A DNA stretch of 64,000 nt, from NCBI RefSeq assembly GCF_012317045.1, contig NZ_CP051154.1, forward strand, positions 806,001 to 870,000. The letters are read 5' to 3'. Under the pieces are notes generated by a model. It saw only the letters and a list, made by a program, of their open reading frames with translations. It was not told the origin of the DNA and ran no database searches. This stretch comes from Leifsonia sp. PS1209 (lineage in GTDB: Bacteria; Actinomycetota; Actinomycetes; Actinomycetales; Microbacteriaceae). Every line of letters starts with the position of its first letter. Positions within the stretch are counted from its first letter, which is position 1. Both the position numbers and the translations under genes were made by a program. Below are positions 17,747 through 26,141 of this stretch, piece by piece.

Positions 17747-18823
17747 ATGTCGAACAAACTCCTCCACGAGCCGGCGAAGCCGGCCAAATCGGCCACCGAG
17801 TCCGGCGCCGCCCCGGCGCACTCCGCCTGGAGAGGCGTGGCCAAGCGCGTCCTGCCGAAGACCTACCTGCTGCTGGTCCTCGTCGTCATCATCGTGATCG
17901 GCTATTACGTCTCCGCCGACTTCCTCACGCTGAGGAACGCAGAGAACGTGATCGCGGCGGCCTCCATCGTGGCCGTGCTCGCGGTCGGCCAGTTCTTCGT
18001 CATCCTGACGGGCGGCATCGACCTGTCGGTCGGCTCGATTCTGGCGATGTCGACGGTGATCGTCGCTCTGACCCTGCAAGCCGGCATGGCGACGGGGCTG
18101 TCGGTCGCGTTCACCCTGTTCTGCTGCGGGATCGCCGGGCTGATCAACGGTCTGCTCGTGGTGTGGCTCCGCATCCCGCCGTTCATCGCCACGCTGGCCA
18201 TGATGAGCGCCGTCAAGGGCTTCAGCTACATCATCCAGTCGACCAGCCTCATCCAGATCACCGACCAGACGTTCGTGGACCTCTTCGCCCGCGGCACGAG
18301 CCTCGGGCTGCAGAACCCGGTGATGATCTTCCTGATCGTCATGGTGCTCGCGGCGCTCGTGGCGAAGTTCACGACCTTCGGGCGCTCGCTGTACGCGATC
18401 GGCGGCAACCCGGAGGCCGCGCGGCTTTCCGGCCTGCCTGTGGCCCGCAACCTCCTCATCACGTACACGATGTCCGGGCTGCTGGCGGGGCTGGCCGGGC
18501 TCATCGCCGCCGCACAGCTCCGCCAGGGCAGTTCGCTCATCGGCGTCGGCTACGAACTGGATGCGATCGCAGCGGTCGTCGTCGGCGGTGCATCCCTGAT
18601 GGGCGGCAAGGGCGACCCGATCAGCGCCGTGATCGGCGTGTTCGTGCTCGCCACGATCATCAACGTGATGAACCTGGTCGGCATCTCCTCCGAGCCGCAG
18701 CTGGTGATCAAGGGCGCGGTGATCGTGATCGCGGTCTTCCTTTCCAGCGCGGGCGGCGTGCAACGGATCTCCGGATTCTTCCGCAGCCATCTGGGTCGCC
18801 GCAGCGCACGGACAGCGGGCTAG
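17747..18823 (+). CDS. Sugar ABC transporter permease (RbsC-like)
   Basis: A 358-residue integral membrane protein of the BPD_transp_2 family with about eight to ten hydrophobic segments starting near residue 45. Conserved phrases include GGIDLSVGSILAMS, the GGNPEAARLSG loop that contacts the ATPase, and AAVVVGGASLMGGKG. The N-terminal 45 residues are hydrophilic and cytoplasmic. It pairs with the ATPase 53 bp upstream and the binding protein at 14979. Confidence 0.92.
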   Translation: MSNKLLHEPAKPAKSATESGAAPAHSAWRGVAKRVLPKTYLLLVLVVIIVIGYYVSADFLTLRNAENVIAAASIVAVLAVGQFFVILTGGIDLSVGSILAMSTVIVALTLQAGMATGLSVAFTLFCCGIAGLINGLLVVWLRIPPFIATLAMMSAVKGFSYIIQSTSLIQITDQTFVDLFARGTSLGLQNPVMIFLIVMVLAALVAKFTTFGRSLYAIGGNPEAARLSGLPVARNLLITYTMSGLLAGLAGLIAAAQLRQGSSLIGVGYELDAIAAVVVGGASLMGGKGDPISAVIGVFVLATIINVMNLVGISSEPQLVIKGAVIVIAVFLSSAGGVQRISGFFRSHLGRRSARTAG

Positions 18824-18828
18824 CCACG

Positions 18829-19893
18829 ATGTCGGCACCTTCGAGCACAGACAAGCATTCGACGACTCGCGGTGCCAGGATGATCGACGTCGCACGCCTC
18901 GCCGGGGTGTCCCAGCAGACGGTGTCCCGGGTGGTGAACGGGAGCACCAACGTCGCCCCGGAGATCCGGGAGCGGGTGGAGCTGGCCATCCGGCAGCTGC
19001 GGTATCGCAGGAACCCGGCGGCCCGCGCCCTGGCCAACGGCCAGACGATGAACCTCGGGATCGTCAGCTTCGGCCTCACCCAGTACGGTCCGTCCGTCGC
19101 ACTCAGCGGCATCGCCGACGAGGCGAGAAGCGCGGGATACGCGACCAACCTGGTGACCCTCGGCGACGTCGACCGCACGGCCATGAAGGCGGCGCTCGAC
19201 CACCTGGCCGAGGACGCGGTGGACGGCATCGTCGTGCTCGCGCCGGTCGAGGCCGCTCTCGAAGCGATCACCGGGCTGGAGGCCGGCGTGCCGCTCGTGG
19301 TCTTCGAGCCGGGAGCGCCGGAGGGGACGACGAGCGTCGCGACCGACGAGGTGGGAGGAGCAGCGCTCGCCACCCGGCACCTGCTCGACCTCGGCCACGA
19401 CACGGTCTGGCAGGTCGCCGGACCGAGCGGCTGGCTCGGGTCGGACGCCAGGATGCGCGGCTGGTCGGACACGCTCGCGGCGAGCGGCAGGGTGACCAAC
19501 CCGGTCATCTCCGGAGACTGGTCGACGCGCTCCGGATACGCGGCCGGCTGCGACATCGCCCGCAACCCGGACATCACCGCGGTGTTCGTCGCCAACGACC
19601 AGATGGCGCTCGGGGTCGTCAAAGCCCTCTCCGAATACGGGGTGCGGGTGCCGGAGGACGTCAGCGTCGTCGGCTTCGACGACGTGCCGGAGGCGCGGTA
19701 CTACCGGCCGGCGCTGACCACCGTCCGCCTCGACTTCGAGGAGGTCGGGCGCCTCGCTGTCGACCGCATCCTGCACCTGATGCGCGGCGGTCATGCCGAC
19801 GCGCTGCCCAGGGTGCTCCCGGAGCTGGTCGTGCGCCAGAGCACGGCGCCGCCCTCCCAGACGCCGCGAACCAGCCAGCAACACCTGAGATAG
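18829..19893 (+). CDS. LacI family transcriptional regulator (first of two)
   Basis: A 354-residue regulator. The N-terminal HTH MIDVARLAGVSQQTVSRVVNG (about residues 18-38) and hinge helix PAARALANG are canonical; the C-terminal domain is a sugar-binding fold. It starts 5 bp after the permease stop inside the operon, so it is probably a local repressor responding to the imported compound or a metabolite. It shares an almost identical DNA-reading helix and high overall similarity with the LacI gene at 23453-24472, so both may recognise the same operator. Confidence 0.9.
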   Translation: MSAPSSTDKHSTTRGARMIDVARLAGVSQQTVSRVVNGSTNVAPEIRERVELAIRQLRYRRNPAARALANGQTMNLGIVSFGLTQYGPSVALSGIADEARSAGYATNLVTLGDVDRTAMKAALDHLAEDAVDGIVVLAPVEAALEAITGLEAGVPLVVFEPGAPEGTTSVATDEVGGAALATRHLLDLGHDTVWQVAGPSGWLGSDARMRGWSDTLAASGRVTNPVISGDWSTRSGYAAGCDIARNPDITAVFVANDQMALGVVKALSEYGVRVPEDVSVVGFDDVPEARYYRPALTTVRLDFEEVGRLAVDRILHLMRGGHADALPRVLPELVVRQSTAPPSQTPRTSQQHLR

Positions 19894-19924
19894 CCATCAC
19901 CACCTGAGAGAGAAAGCGAAGCGC

Positions 19925-20866
19925 ATGACCATCAAACAACTCGGACGCACGGGACTCACCGTCTCCGACATCTGCGTCGGGACCAGTGCCCTCGGCAGCT
20001 TCCCTGCGCAGTACGGCTACGAAGTGGACACGGAGACGGCCGTTGCGACCATCCGGCGGGTGTTCGACGGGCCGTTCACGTTCATCGACACCTCGAACGA
20101 GTACGGCGGCGGCGACAGCGAGAAGCGCATCGGGCAGGCGATCCGGGAGAACGGGGGAGTGCCGGACGGAGTGGTCGTGGCGACCAAGGTCGACCCCATC
20201 CCCGGGACCACCGACTTCTCCGGCGACCGGGTGCGCCGGTCGGTGGAGGAGAGCCTCGAACGTCTCGGCCTCGACCGGCTGCCGCTCGTCTACCTGCACG
20301 ACCCGGAGAAGATCAGCTTCGAGGAGGGCGTCGCCCCCGGCGGTCCCCTCGAAGCGCTGATCGCGCTCCGCGACGAGGGCGTCATCGACTACCTCGGCGT
20401 CGCGGGAGGGCCGATCGACCTCGAGCTGCAGTACCTCGCGACGGAGGCGTTCGACGCCGTCATCAGCCACAACCGCTTCACGCTGGTCGACCAGTCGGCC
20501 GAGCCGCTGCTCGACGACGCCCAGGCCAGAGGCGTCGCGTTCGTCAATGCTGCTCCCTTCGGCGGCGGGATGCTGGTCAAGGGCCCGGATGCCGTGCCGA
20601 CGTACTGCTACGCCCCCGTCAGCGACGAGGTGCTCCAGCGCGTGCGCACGATGGAGTCCCTGTGCGAGGCGTACGGCGTGCCGCTCGCCGCGGCCGCCCT
20701 GCAGTTCTCCGTGCGCGACCCGCGCGTCACCTCCACGATCGTCGGGATGTCCGAGCCGAAGCGCGTCGAGCAGACCGCCCTGCTCGCCGCCACCGACATC
20801 CCCGCCGAGCTGTGGGACGCCCTTCTGCCCGTCGCACGCCTCGGCCGCTCCGGTGTGCTGGCGTAG
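19925..20866 (+). CDS. Aldo/keto reductase, sugar-dehydrogenase-like
   Basis: A 313-residue TIM-barrel oxidoreductase. The catalytic tetrad is visible: Asp55, Tyr60 (TSNEYGGG), Lys88 (ATKVD) and His125 (YLHDP). The pattern resembles bacterial D-threo-aldose/L-fucose dehydrogenases, which oxidise free aldoses to lactones with NAD(P)+. In this operon it may oxidise or reduce an intermediate made by the GMC dehydrogenase next to it. Substrate not determined. Confidence 0.85.
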   Translation: MTIKQLGRTGLTVSDICVGTSALGSFPAQYGYEVDTETAVATIRRVFDGPFTFIDTSNEYGGGDSEKRIGQAIRENGGVPDGVVVATKVDPIPGTTDFSGDRVRRSVEESLERLGLDRLPLVYLHDPEKISFEEGVAPGGPLEALIALRDEGVIDYLGVAGGPIDLELQYLATEAFDAVISHNRFTLVDQSAEPLLDDAQARGVAFVNAAPFGGGMLVKGPDAVPTYCYAPVSDEVLQRVRTMESLCEAYGVPLAAAALQFSVRDPRVTSTIVGMSEPKRVEQTALLAATDIPAELWDALLPVARLGRSGVLA

Positions 20867-20911
20867 CCGGCGCAGCGCCGCCATCGAACCCCCGAAAGGA
20901 AAGGACACAGA

Positions 20912-22561
20912 ATGACCACCATCAAGAACCCTGAGCCGGTCGACGTCGTGATCGTCGGCGCCGGCGCAGGAGGGGCGACGGCAGCCAAGGTGCTGACAGA
21001 AGCCGGCCTGCGCGTGGTGGGACTCGAACGAGGCCCGTGGCTGAAGCCGGAGCACGCATCCGGCGACGAGCTGAAGTACCTGAACCGCAACTTCATCTGG
21101 CAGGACCCGAAGCTCAAGCCCCGCACATACCGTCAGAACGACAGCGAGGAAGCTGTCATCACGAACTTCTCCGCGACCCCGCAGGTCGTGGGAGGCGGCA
21201 CGACGCACTGGGGCGGCATGGTTCCCCGGATGACCGTCAACGACTTCCGCCTGCGCTCGCTGCACGGCGACGTCGAAGGGGCGAGCCTGGTGGACTGGCC
21301 GATCAGCTACGACGACCTCGAGCCGTACTACACGCGGGTCGAGTGGGAGTTCGGAACCTCGGGTCTCGGCGGCGCGAACCGCTGGGAGGGTCGCCGCACC
21401 CGCGACTACCCGACCAAGCCTGCGCCGCTCAGCCAGATCGGCCGCACCTTCGCGACCGCGATGAACAAAATGGGCCACAGCACGTTCCCGATGCCCCAGG
21501 GCATGGTCACCGAGCCGTACCGCGGTCGCAAGCCGTTCAGCGAGAACGGCTTCTGGCAGCAGTATCCCGACCCGGGCAGCGGCAAGTCGTCGACGCTGAT
21601 CAGCTTCATCCCGGATGCGATCAACACCGGCCTCTACGACCTGCGGCCGGACTGCTACGTCAGCGAGATCCTGGTCGACAAGACCGGCAAGGCGACCGGT
21701 GTGCGCTACCAGGACGAAAACGGCAACGAGTTCGTGCAGAACGCGAAGGCCGTGATCGTCTGCGGCGGCGGGATCGAGACGCCCAGGCTCCTGCTCATGT
21801 CGAAGTCGGCGCTGTTCCCGGATGGGCTGGGCAACGGCAGCGGGCAGGTCGGCAAGAACGCGACCTTCCACCAGTACTCGTTCTCGGTCGGCCTGTTCGA
21901 CAAGGAGCTGCACGACCCGCTCTACGGCTGGTCAGGGCACTACATGAACCTGTGCTCGTTCGACTTCTACGAGACGGACGAGTCGCGGGGGCACATCCTG
22001 GGCTCGCTGATCTTCCCGTCGATGCTCGGCCACCCCGTCAACTGGAGCTTCCCCGGCCGCCCCACCTGGGGTCAGGCGGCGAAGGACGCCGATCGGGACC
22101 TGTTCAACTACAGCATGAAGATCGGCATCCTGCTGCACGACCTCCCGGTCGAGTCCAACAGGGTCGACCTCGACCCGACGGTGAAGGACGCGTGGGGACT
22201 CCCGGTCGCCCGCATCACCCACACGCCGCACGCCAACGACTTCGCGCAGGAGAAGTGGCAGGTGAAGAAGAACGGCGAGATCCTGGAGGTGGCAGGCGCA
22301 TCCAAGATCGTGCCGGTCAACATGGAGCGCATCACGGGGAACACCTCGCACGAGCTCGGCACGGCCCGCATGGGCGACGATCCCGCCACCTCGGTGGTCG
22401 ACAGGTGGTGCCGGTCGCACGAGGTGCCGAACCTCTACGTGTTCGACGCCAGCTTCTTCCCGACGGCGACCGGGATCAACCCGGCACTGACGATCATGGC
22501 GAACGCCTGGCGGTGCGCCGACCGCATCATCGCCGTGGACCGTCATGGCTGGACCGACTGA
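20912..22561 (+). CDS. GMC family FAD-dependent oxidoreductase (gluconate/glucoside dehydrogenase large subunit type)
   Basis: A 549-residue flavoprotein. The FAD-binding GAGAGG lies at residues 16-21 and ERGPWL follows the second strand. The family motifs VVGGGTTHWGGM and the C-terminal INPALTIMANAWR are present. With the following subunit-3-like gene it resembles membrane-linked gluconate 2-dehydrogenase or glucoside 3-dehydrogenase complexes that oxidise a sugar hydroxyl to a ketone. No Tat signal is seen and no cytochrome subunit is nearby, so a cytoplasmic reaction is more likely. Confidence 0.88.
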   Translation: MTTIKNPEPVDVVIVGAGAGGATAAKVLTEAGLRVVGLERGPWLKPEHASGDELKYLNRNFIWQDPKLKPRTYRQNDSEEAVITNFSATPQVVGGGTTHWGGMVPRMTVNDFRLRSLHGDVEGASLVDWPISYDDLEPYYTRVEWEFGTSGLGGANRWEGRRTRDYPTKPAPLSQIGRTFATAMNKMGHSTFPMPQGMVTEPYRGRKPFSENGFWQQYPDPGSGKSSTLISFIPDAINTGLYDLRPDCYVSEILVDKTGKATGVRYQDENGNEFVQNAKAVIVCGGGIETPRLLLMSKSALFPDGLGNGSGQVGKNATFHQYSFSVGLFDKELHDPLYGWSGHYMNLCSFDFYETDESRGHILGSLIFPSMLGHPVNWSFPGRPTWGQAAKDADRDLFNYSMKIGILLHDLPVESNRVDLDPTVKDAWGLPVARITHTPHANDFAQEKWQVKKNGEILEVAGASKIVPVNMERITGNTSHELGTARMGDDPATSVVDRWCRSHEVPNLYVFDASFFPTATGINPALTIMANAWRCADRIIAVDRHGWTD

Positions 22562-22596
22562 CCTCAACCACGATTTCAGAGGAGACAACGATAACT

Positions 22597-23313
22597 ATGG
22601 GACAGGCAGAATGGGTCACCGTGCCGATCTCGACGCGCGATTCGAATGGGCCGCTGTTCTTCACGGAGCACGAATGGGCGACTGTCGAGGCCGCCACTGC
22701 GCGCATCATTCCGACGGACCACCATCCAGGAGCGAGAGAAGCAGGCGTGGTCCGCTTCATCGATCGGATGCTGGCGGGGACGCAGTTCGTCTTCCCGGCA
22801 GCTGACGGCAACGGGTTCCTCCGGATGGAGGGGCTGGAGGAGAAGGCCTGGCAGGAGCGCATCGAGAGCCGCCGGACGTTCTACCGCGAGGGGATCGTCG
22901 AACTGGACGGCATCGCCACCGAGAAGTTCGGCGCCCCGTTCGTCGAGCTCGACGACGACCAGCAGGACACGGTGCTGGAGACCATCTCGCGCAAGGAGAA
23001 GCCGGCGAAGTTCGCCTTCGCGGACTCGGACGGGCAGGGGAGCGGGGGAGCGCCGGCCGGCAACCAGCCTGTCAACGAGGACTTCCTCGAGTTCTTCCCG
23101 CTTCTGGTGCTGAACACCAGGCAGGGTTTCTACGGCGACCCGGTCTACGGCGGGAACGACAACCGCGTCGGCTGGCGGGTCATCGGGTTCCCCGGCCCTC
23201 CGTCGCTCGCCGCGACGATGGACGGCAGCTACACGACGCTCGACTACATGATCCCGGAGGCCGAGTGGCCGTACGAGCAGCACCCCGCCGTGCTGCGCTA
23301 CGGCAACCGCTGA
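22597..23313 (+). CDS. Gluconate 2-dehydrogenase subunit 3-like protein
   Basis: A 238-residue protein matching the small-subunit family: LFFTEHEWATVEAATARIIPTD near residue 20, and the C-terminal RQGFYGDPVYGGNDNRVGWRVIGFPG. It partners the GMC protein encoded 35 bp upstream and is usually needed for its stability or activity. Typical family members carry a Tat signal; this one starts directly with MGQAEWVTVPIS and has none, matching the unexported large subunit. Ribosome site AGAGGAG with a long, 12-nt spacer. Confidence 0.85.
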   Translation: MGQAEWVTVPISTRDSNGPLFFTEHEWATVEAATARIIPTDHHPGAREAGVVRFIDRMLAGTQFVFPAADGNGFLRMEGLEEKAWQERIESRRTFYREGIVELDGIATEKFGAPFVELDDDQQDTVLETISRKEKPAKFAFADSDGQGSGGAPAGNQPVNEDFLEFFPLLVLNTRQGFYGDPVYGGNDNRVGWRVIGFPGPPSLAATMDGSYTTLDYMIPEAEWPYEQHPAVLRYGNR

Positions 23314-23340
23314 GGCCCTGGCAAGGGATCCGGCAGGATC

Positions 23341-23381
23341 GCGAGCGGTCTGGCGCGCCTTTCCGGCGCCCGGCCGCTCGC
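23341..23381 (+). terminator. Hairpin after the catabolic operon
   Basis: GCGAGCGG (23341-23348) pairs with CCGCTCGC (23374-23381); an inner GC-rich repeat extends the structure. No T tract. It separates the operon from the second LacI gene. Confidence 0.5.
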
Positions 23382-23396
23382 GGTCGTACTCGCGGC

Positions 23397-23402
23397 CATA
23401 AT
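23397..23402 (+). promoter_or_regulatory. -10 box for the leader ORF and second LacI gene
   Basis: CATAAT ends 6 nt before an ATG at 23409, giving a predicted leaderless transcript. The -35 region is weak. Confidence 0.45.
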
Positions 23403-23408
23403 GGGGGA

Positions 23409-23456
23409 ATGATTTCCTCTTCCGTGCGTTCGCCGGGCGCCGGGGGCCGCCGGTGA
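23409..23456 (+). CDS. 15-residue leaderless minicistron overlapping the LacI start
   Basis: ATG 23409 at the predicted +1 reads MISSSVRSPGAGGRR and stops at TGA 23454-23456, which overlaps the GTG start of the LacI gene (GTGA). The LacI GTG has no convincing ribosome site, so coupling is plausible. Function otherwise unknown. Confidence 0.35.
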   Translation: MISSSVRSPGAGGRR

Positions 23457-24472
23457 CGGAGCAGAACGAGGCGCCGCGCGCGGCGCGGATGGTCGATGTC
23501 GCCCGCCTCGCCGGGGTCTCGCAGCAGACCGTCTCGCGGGTGGTCAACGGCCACTCGAACGTCGCTCCCGAGATCCGCGAACGGGTCGAACGTGCCATCT
23601 CCCAGCTGCGCTACCGTCGCAACTCGGCGGCGCGCACCCTCGCGACCAGCAGGTCGATGAACCTCGGCGTGCTCAGCTACGCGCTGTCCGTGCACGGTCC
23701 GGCGCTTGCGCTGTTCGGCATCGCGGAGGAGGCGCGCAGGAGCGGCTACGCCACGAGTCTGGTGAGCCTCGCGAACGTGGACCGCGCGAGCATCGAGGCG
23801 GGCCTCGACTCCCTCGTCGATGACGGCGTGGATGCGATCGTGGTGCTGGCGCCGATGACCGCCGCCGTCGAGGTGCTGCACCGGCTCGACGCGGATGTGC
23901 CCGTGGTGCGGTTCGAGCAGGGCTCGCCCGCCGGGCCGTCCACCGTGTCCGTCGACGAGACGCTCGGCGCCCAGCTGGCCACCAGACACCTGCTCGACCT
24001 CGGTCACGAGACCGTCCACTTCGTCGGAGGGCCGGACGGCTGGATGGCGTCGGATGCGCGCCGCCGCGGCTGGCAGACCGAGCTCGCCCTCGCCGGCCGG
24101 GTGACGCCTCCCGAGTTCACGTCCCCGGACTGGTCGGCGGAGTCCGGCTACCGGGCAGGGGTCAGGATCGCCGCTGACCGCTCGATCACCGCCGTCCTCG
24201 CGATCAACGACGCGATGGCCCTCGGCCTGATCAAGGCGCTCCACGACAACGGGGTCTCGGTGCCCGGGGACGTAAGCGTCGTCGGCTTCGACGACCGCGA
24301 CGAGTCACCGTACTTCCTTCCGGCGCTGACCACCGTGCGGCTCGACTTCACCGAGGTGGGCCGTCGGGCCGTCGAGAGCGTGCTCCGCTCGCTGCGGGGA
24401 GAGGCGCCGGAGACCATCCCGCTCATCCAGCCGGAGCTGAAGGTGCGCGACAGCACCGCGCCGCGCCGCTGA
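23453..24472 (+). CDS. LacI family transcriptional regulator (second, paralogous)
   Basis: A 339-residue regulator with HTH MVDVARLAGVSQQTVSRVVNG (about residues 13-33) and hinge NSAARTLATS. It is close to the 18829-19893 protein across both domains (shared ATRHLLDLGH and VGFDD phrases), so the pair arose by duplication. It is encoded just outside the operon terminator with its own promoter. The shared recognition helix suggests the two compete for one operator while sensing different ligands; this is inference. Confidence 0.9.
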   Translation: MTEQNEAPRAARMVDVARLAGVSQQTVSRVVNGHSNVAPEIRERVERAISQLRYRRNSAARTLATSRSMNLGVLSYALSVHGPALALFGIAEEARRSGYATSLVSLANVDRASIEAGLDSLVDDGVDAIVVLAPMTAAVEVLHRLDADVPVVRFEQGSPAGPSTVSVDETLGAQLATRHLLDLGHETVHFVGGPDGWMASDARRRGWQTELALAGRVTPPEFTSPDWSAESGYRAGVRIAADRSITAVLAINDAMALGLIKALHDNGVSVPGDVSVVGFDDRDESPYFLPALTTVRLDFTEVGRRAVESVLRSLRGEAPETIPLIQPELKVRDSTAPRR

Positions 24473-24489
24473 CGCGGTGCGCTGCTGAC

Positions 24490-25068
24490 TCAGCGCGCGG
24501 TGCCTGAGCCGGTGAGCGCCCTGGCGCTCCGGATGAAGGAGGCGGCGAGCGTGTCGGCGTCGTCCAGGTAGCCGGCGACCATCGCGCCGTCGCGGATGAG
24601 CATGAGGTCGTCGGCCGTCCCGCGTGGGTCGCTCAGGCCGAGCGGCTGCACGATCTCGCCGAACGTGGCCTTGCACCAGGCACGGTGGGTGTCGACCTCG
24701 ATGCGGACCTGGCTCGTCGCATCCGGGTACTCGGCGGCCGCGTTGATGAACGGGCAGCCGCGGAAGCCCTGCTCGCACGCCATCGAGCCCAGCTGCTCGG
24801 CGATCAGCTGGAACACCCGGTCTGCGCTGCCGCCGGCGGCGGCGATGGCGCCGGTGATGCCGTCGCGTTCCAGCTGCGCCCTGCGCTGCAGGTGCGCGAC
24901 CACGAGGTCGTCCTTGCTCTTGAAATGACGGTAGAAGGTGACCTTCGTCGTCCCAGCGCGCTCGATGACCTTGTCGACGCTGACCGCGCGGAGACCTTCT
25001 GCGTAGAACAGTTCGGTCGCCGCCTCGATGAGTCGCTCCCGCATCGACGATTTCACGCTCCCGATCAT
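24490..25068 (-). CDS. TetR family transcriptional regulator
   Basis: A 192-residue protein. The HTH region ERLIEAATELFYAEGLRAVSVDK... TKVTFYRHFKSKDDL is textbook TetR (residues 9-55). The C-terminal domain includes CPFINAAAEYPD, as in LfrR/YxaF-like members. The frame is open to 25800, but ATG 25068 follows GAGGAG at good distance. Divergent from the DUF308 gene; the palindrome at 25125-25150 between them is the likely operator. Confidence 0.88.
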   Translation of the reverse strand: MIGSVKSSMRERLIEAATELFYAEGLRAVSVDKVIERAGTTKVTFYRHFKSKDDLVVAHLQRRAQLERDGITGAIAAAGGSADRVFQLIAEQLGSMACEQGFRGCPFINAAAEYPDATSQVRIEVDTHRAWCKATFGEIVQPLGLSDPRGTADDLMLIRDGAMVAGYLDDADTLAASFIRSARALTGSGTAR

Positions 25069-25124
25069 AGGTGTTCTCCTCACGTGCTCTTGCGCGCCCG
25101 GCATTCGGTGGCTACGGTCAATCC

Positions 25125-25150
25125 ATGTAGAGTGACTAGTCATTCTACAT
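25125..25150. promoter_or_regulatory. 26-bp palindromic operator between TetR and DUF308 genes
   Basis: ATGTAGA-N12-TCTACAT with the inner bases also symmetric around ACTAGT; only one base pair of 13 mismatches. It overlaps a TAGAGT -10-like box (25128-25133) for the rightward gene, so binding would block transcription. Confidence 0.75.
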
Positions 25151-25179
25151 GACATCCCTCTCGGAAGAACGGAACCAGA

Positions 25180-25746
25180 ATGACCACGACAACACCGGAT
25201 GCGCCGCCAGCATCCATCGCCGCCTCGCTTCGCCGCCTCTACTTCGTCCGCTTCGGCTTCGCCATCGTGTGGGCGATCATCGTCGGGCTCAGTGCGGCGA
25301 GCATCACGCCACTGAGCGCGACGCTCCTCGCGATCTATCCGGTGTTCGACCTGGTCGCGGCCGTCGTCGACCACCGGGCGTCGCGGGCGACGCGGCCGGC
25401 AGGGCTGCTGTACGTGAACATGGCGTTGAGCGCGCTCGCCGCTGTCGGGCTCATCGTCGCCGTCATGTCCGGCCGGTCCGCTGTCCTGCTCGTCTGGGGC
25501 CTCTGGGCGGTGACGGCGGGCGCGGTCCAGCTGATCGTCGGAATCTCCCGTCGCAGCCTCGGTGGTCAGTGGCCGATGATCCTGAGCGGCGGGATCTCCG
25601 TGCTCGCCGGTGTCGCCTTCGCGGTGCAGTCCGGAAGTGCGACTGCATCGCTCGTCGGACTGGCGGGATACGCGACACTGGGAGGCATCTTCTTCCTGGT
25701 CTCCGCCATCCGACTGAACCGCACGGCCACGGGCGCCGCCCGCTGA
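25180..25746 (+). CDS. DUF308-like multi-pass membrane protein
   Basis: A 188-residue protein with about six transmembrane helices in two similar halves, as in HdeD/DUF308 proteins. Conserved small-residue helices such as LYVNMALSALAAVGLIVAVMS are visible. Function of the family is unsettled (acid stress in enterobacteria). It is the probable target of the divergent TetR through the 26-bp palindrome. Ribosome site GGAAC is modest. Confidence 0.7.
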   Translation: MTTTTPDAPPASIAASLRRLYFVRFGFAIVWAIIVGLSAASITPLSATLLAIYPVFDLVAAVVDHRASRATRPAGLLYVNMALSALAAVGLIVAVMSGRSAVLLVWGLWAVTAGAVQLIVGISRRSLGGQWPMILSGGISVLAGVAFAVQSGSATASLVGLAGYATLGGIFFLVSAIRLNRTATGAAR

Positions 25747-25800
25747 CCATCCACGCATTGCCCGATCAGCGAACACCGAAAAACACAAGGAGAAACACAA

Positions 25801-26105
25801 TGTCCACGAAGATCACCATCATCATCGACAACCCGACCGACCCTGCCGCCTTCGAGGCGGCCTACCAGGAGCTGGAGGGAGTCGCCCGCCGGCTCCCCGG
25901 GCTGCGCCGGCTCGAGGCGGCGAAGGTCTGGCCGAAGGAGGACGGCACTCCGACGCCCGCGCACCGGACGCTCGACTTGTACTTCGACAGCTACGAGGAC
26001 GCGTCGGCCGCCGTCGCCACGCCGGCCGCCGGGGAGTTCTTCCAGGGTCTGGGCGGAACCGGCACGACGTTCACCGGCCTGTTCTCGGAGATCGCGGCAG
26101 CCTGA
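25801..26105 (+). CDS. Small EthD-like dimeric alpha/beta-barrel protein
   Basis: A 101-residue protein beginning MSTKITIIIDNPTDPAAFEAAYQ..., with the alternating beta-alpha pattern and central LPGLRRLEAAKVWP phrase of EthD-type ferredoxin-like domains. These proteins usually bind or process small organic molecules next to oxidoreductases. It follows the DUF308 gene by 54 bp on the same strand, with AGGAG upstream, so both may belong to the TetR-controlled unit. Confidence 0.7.
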
Positions 26106-26120
26106 GCGGAGCGCGCGGAG

Positions 26121-26141
26121 TCGGCCGGATCAACCGGCCGA
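26121..26141. terminator. Bidirectional hairpin between convergent genes
   Basis: 8-bp stem TCGGCCGG/CCGGCCGA (26121-26128, 26134-26141) with a 5-nt loop; its right arm overlaps the end of the TetR gene. Confidence 0.6.

Noticed and set aside
25069..25800. Extension of the TetR frame upstream to 25800
   Set aside because: It would cover the operator and the divergent DUF308 gene; a ribosome site supports the start at 25068.
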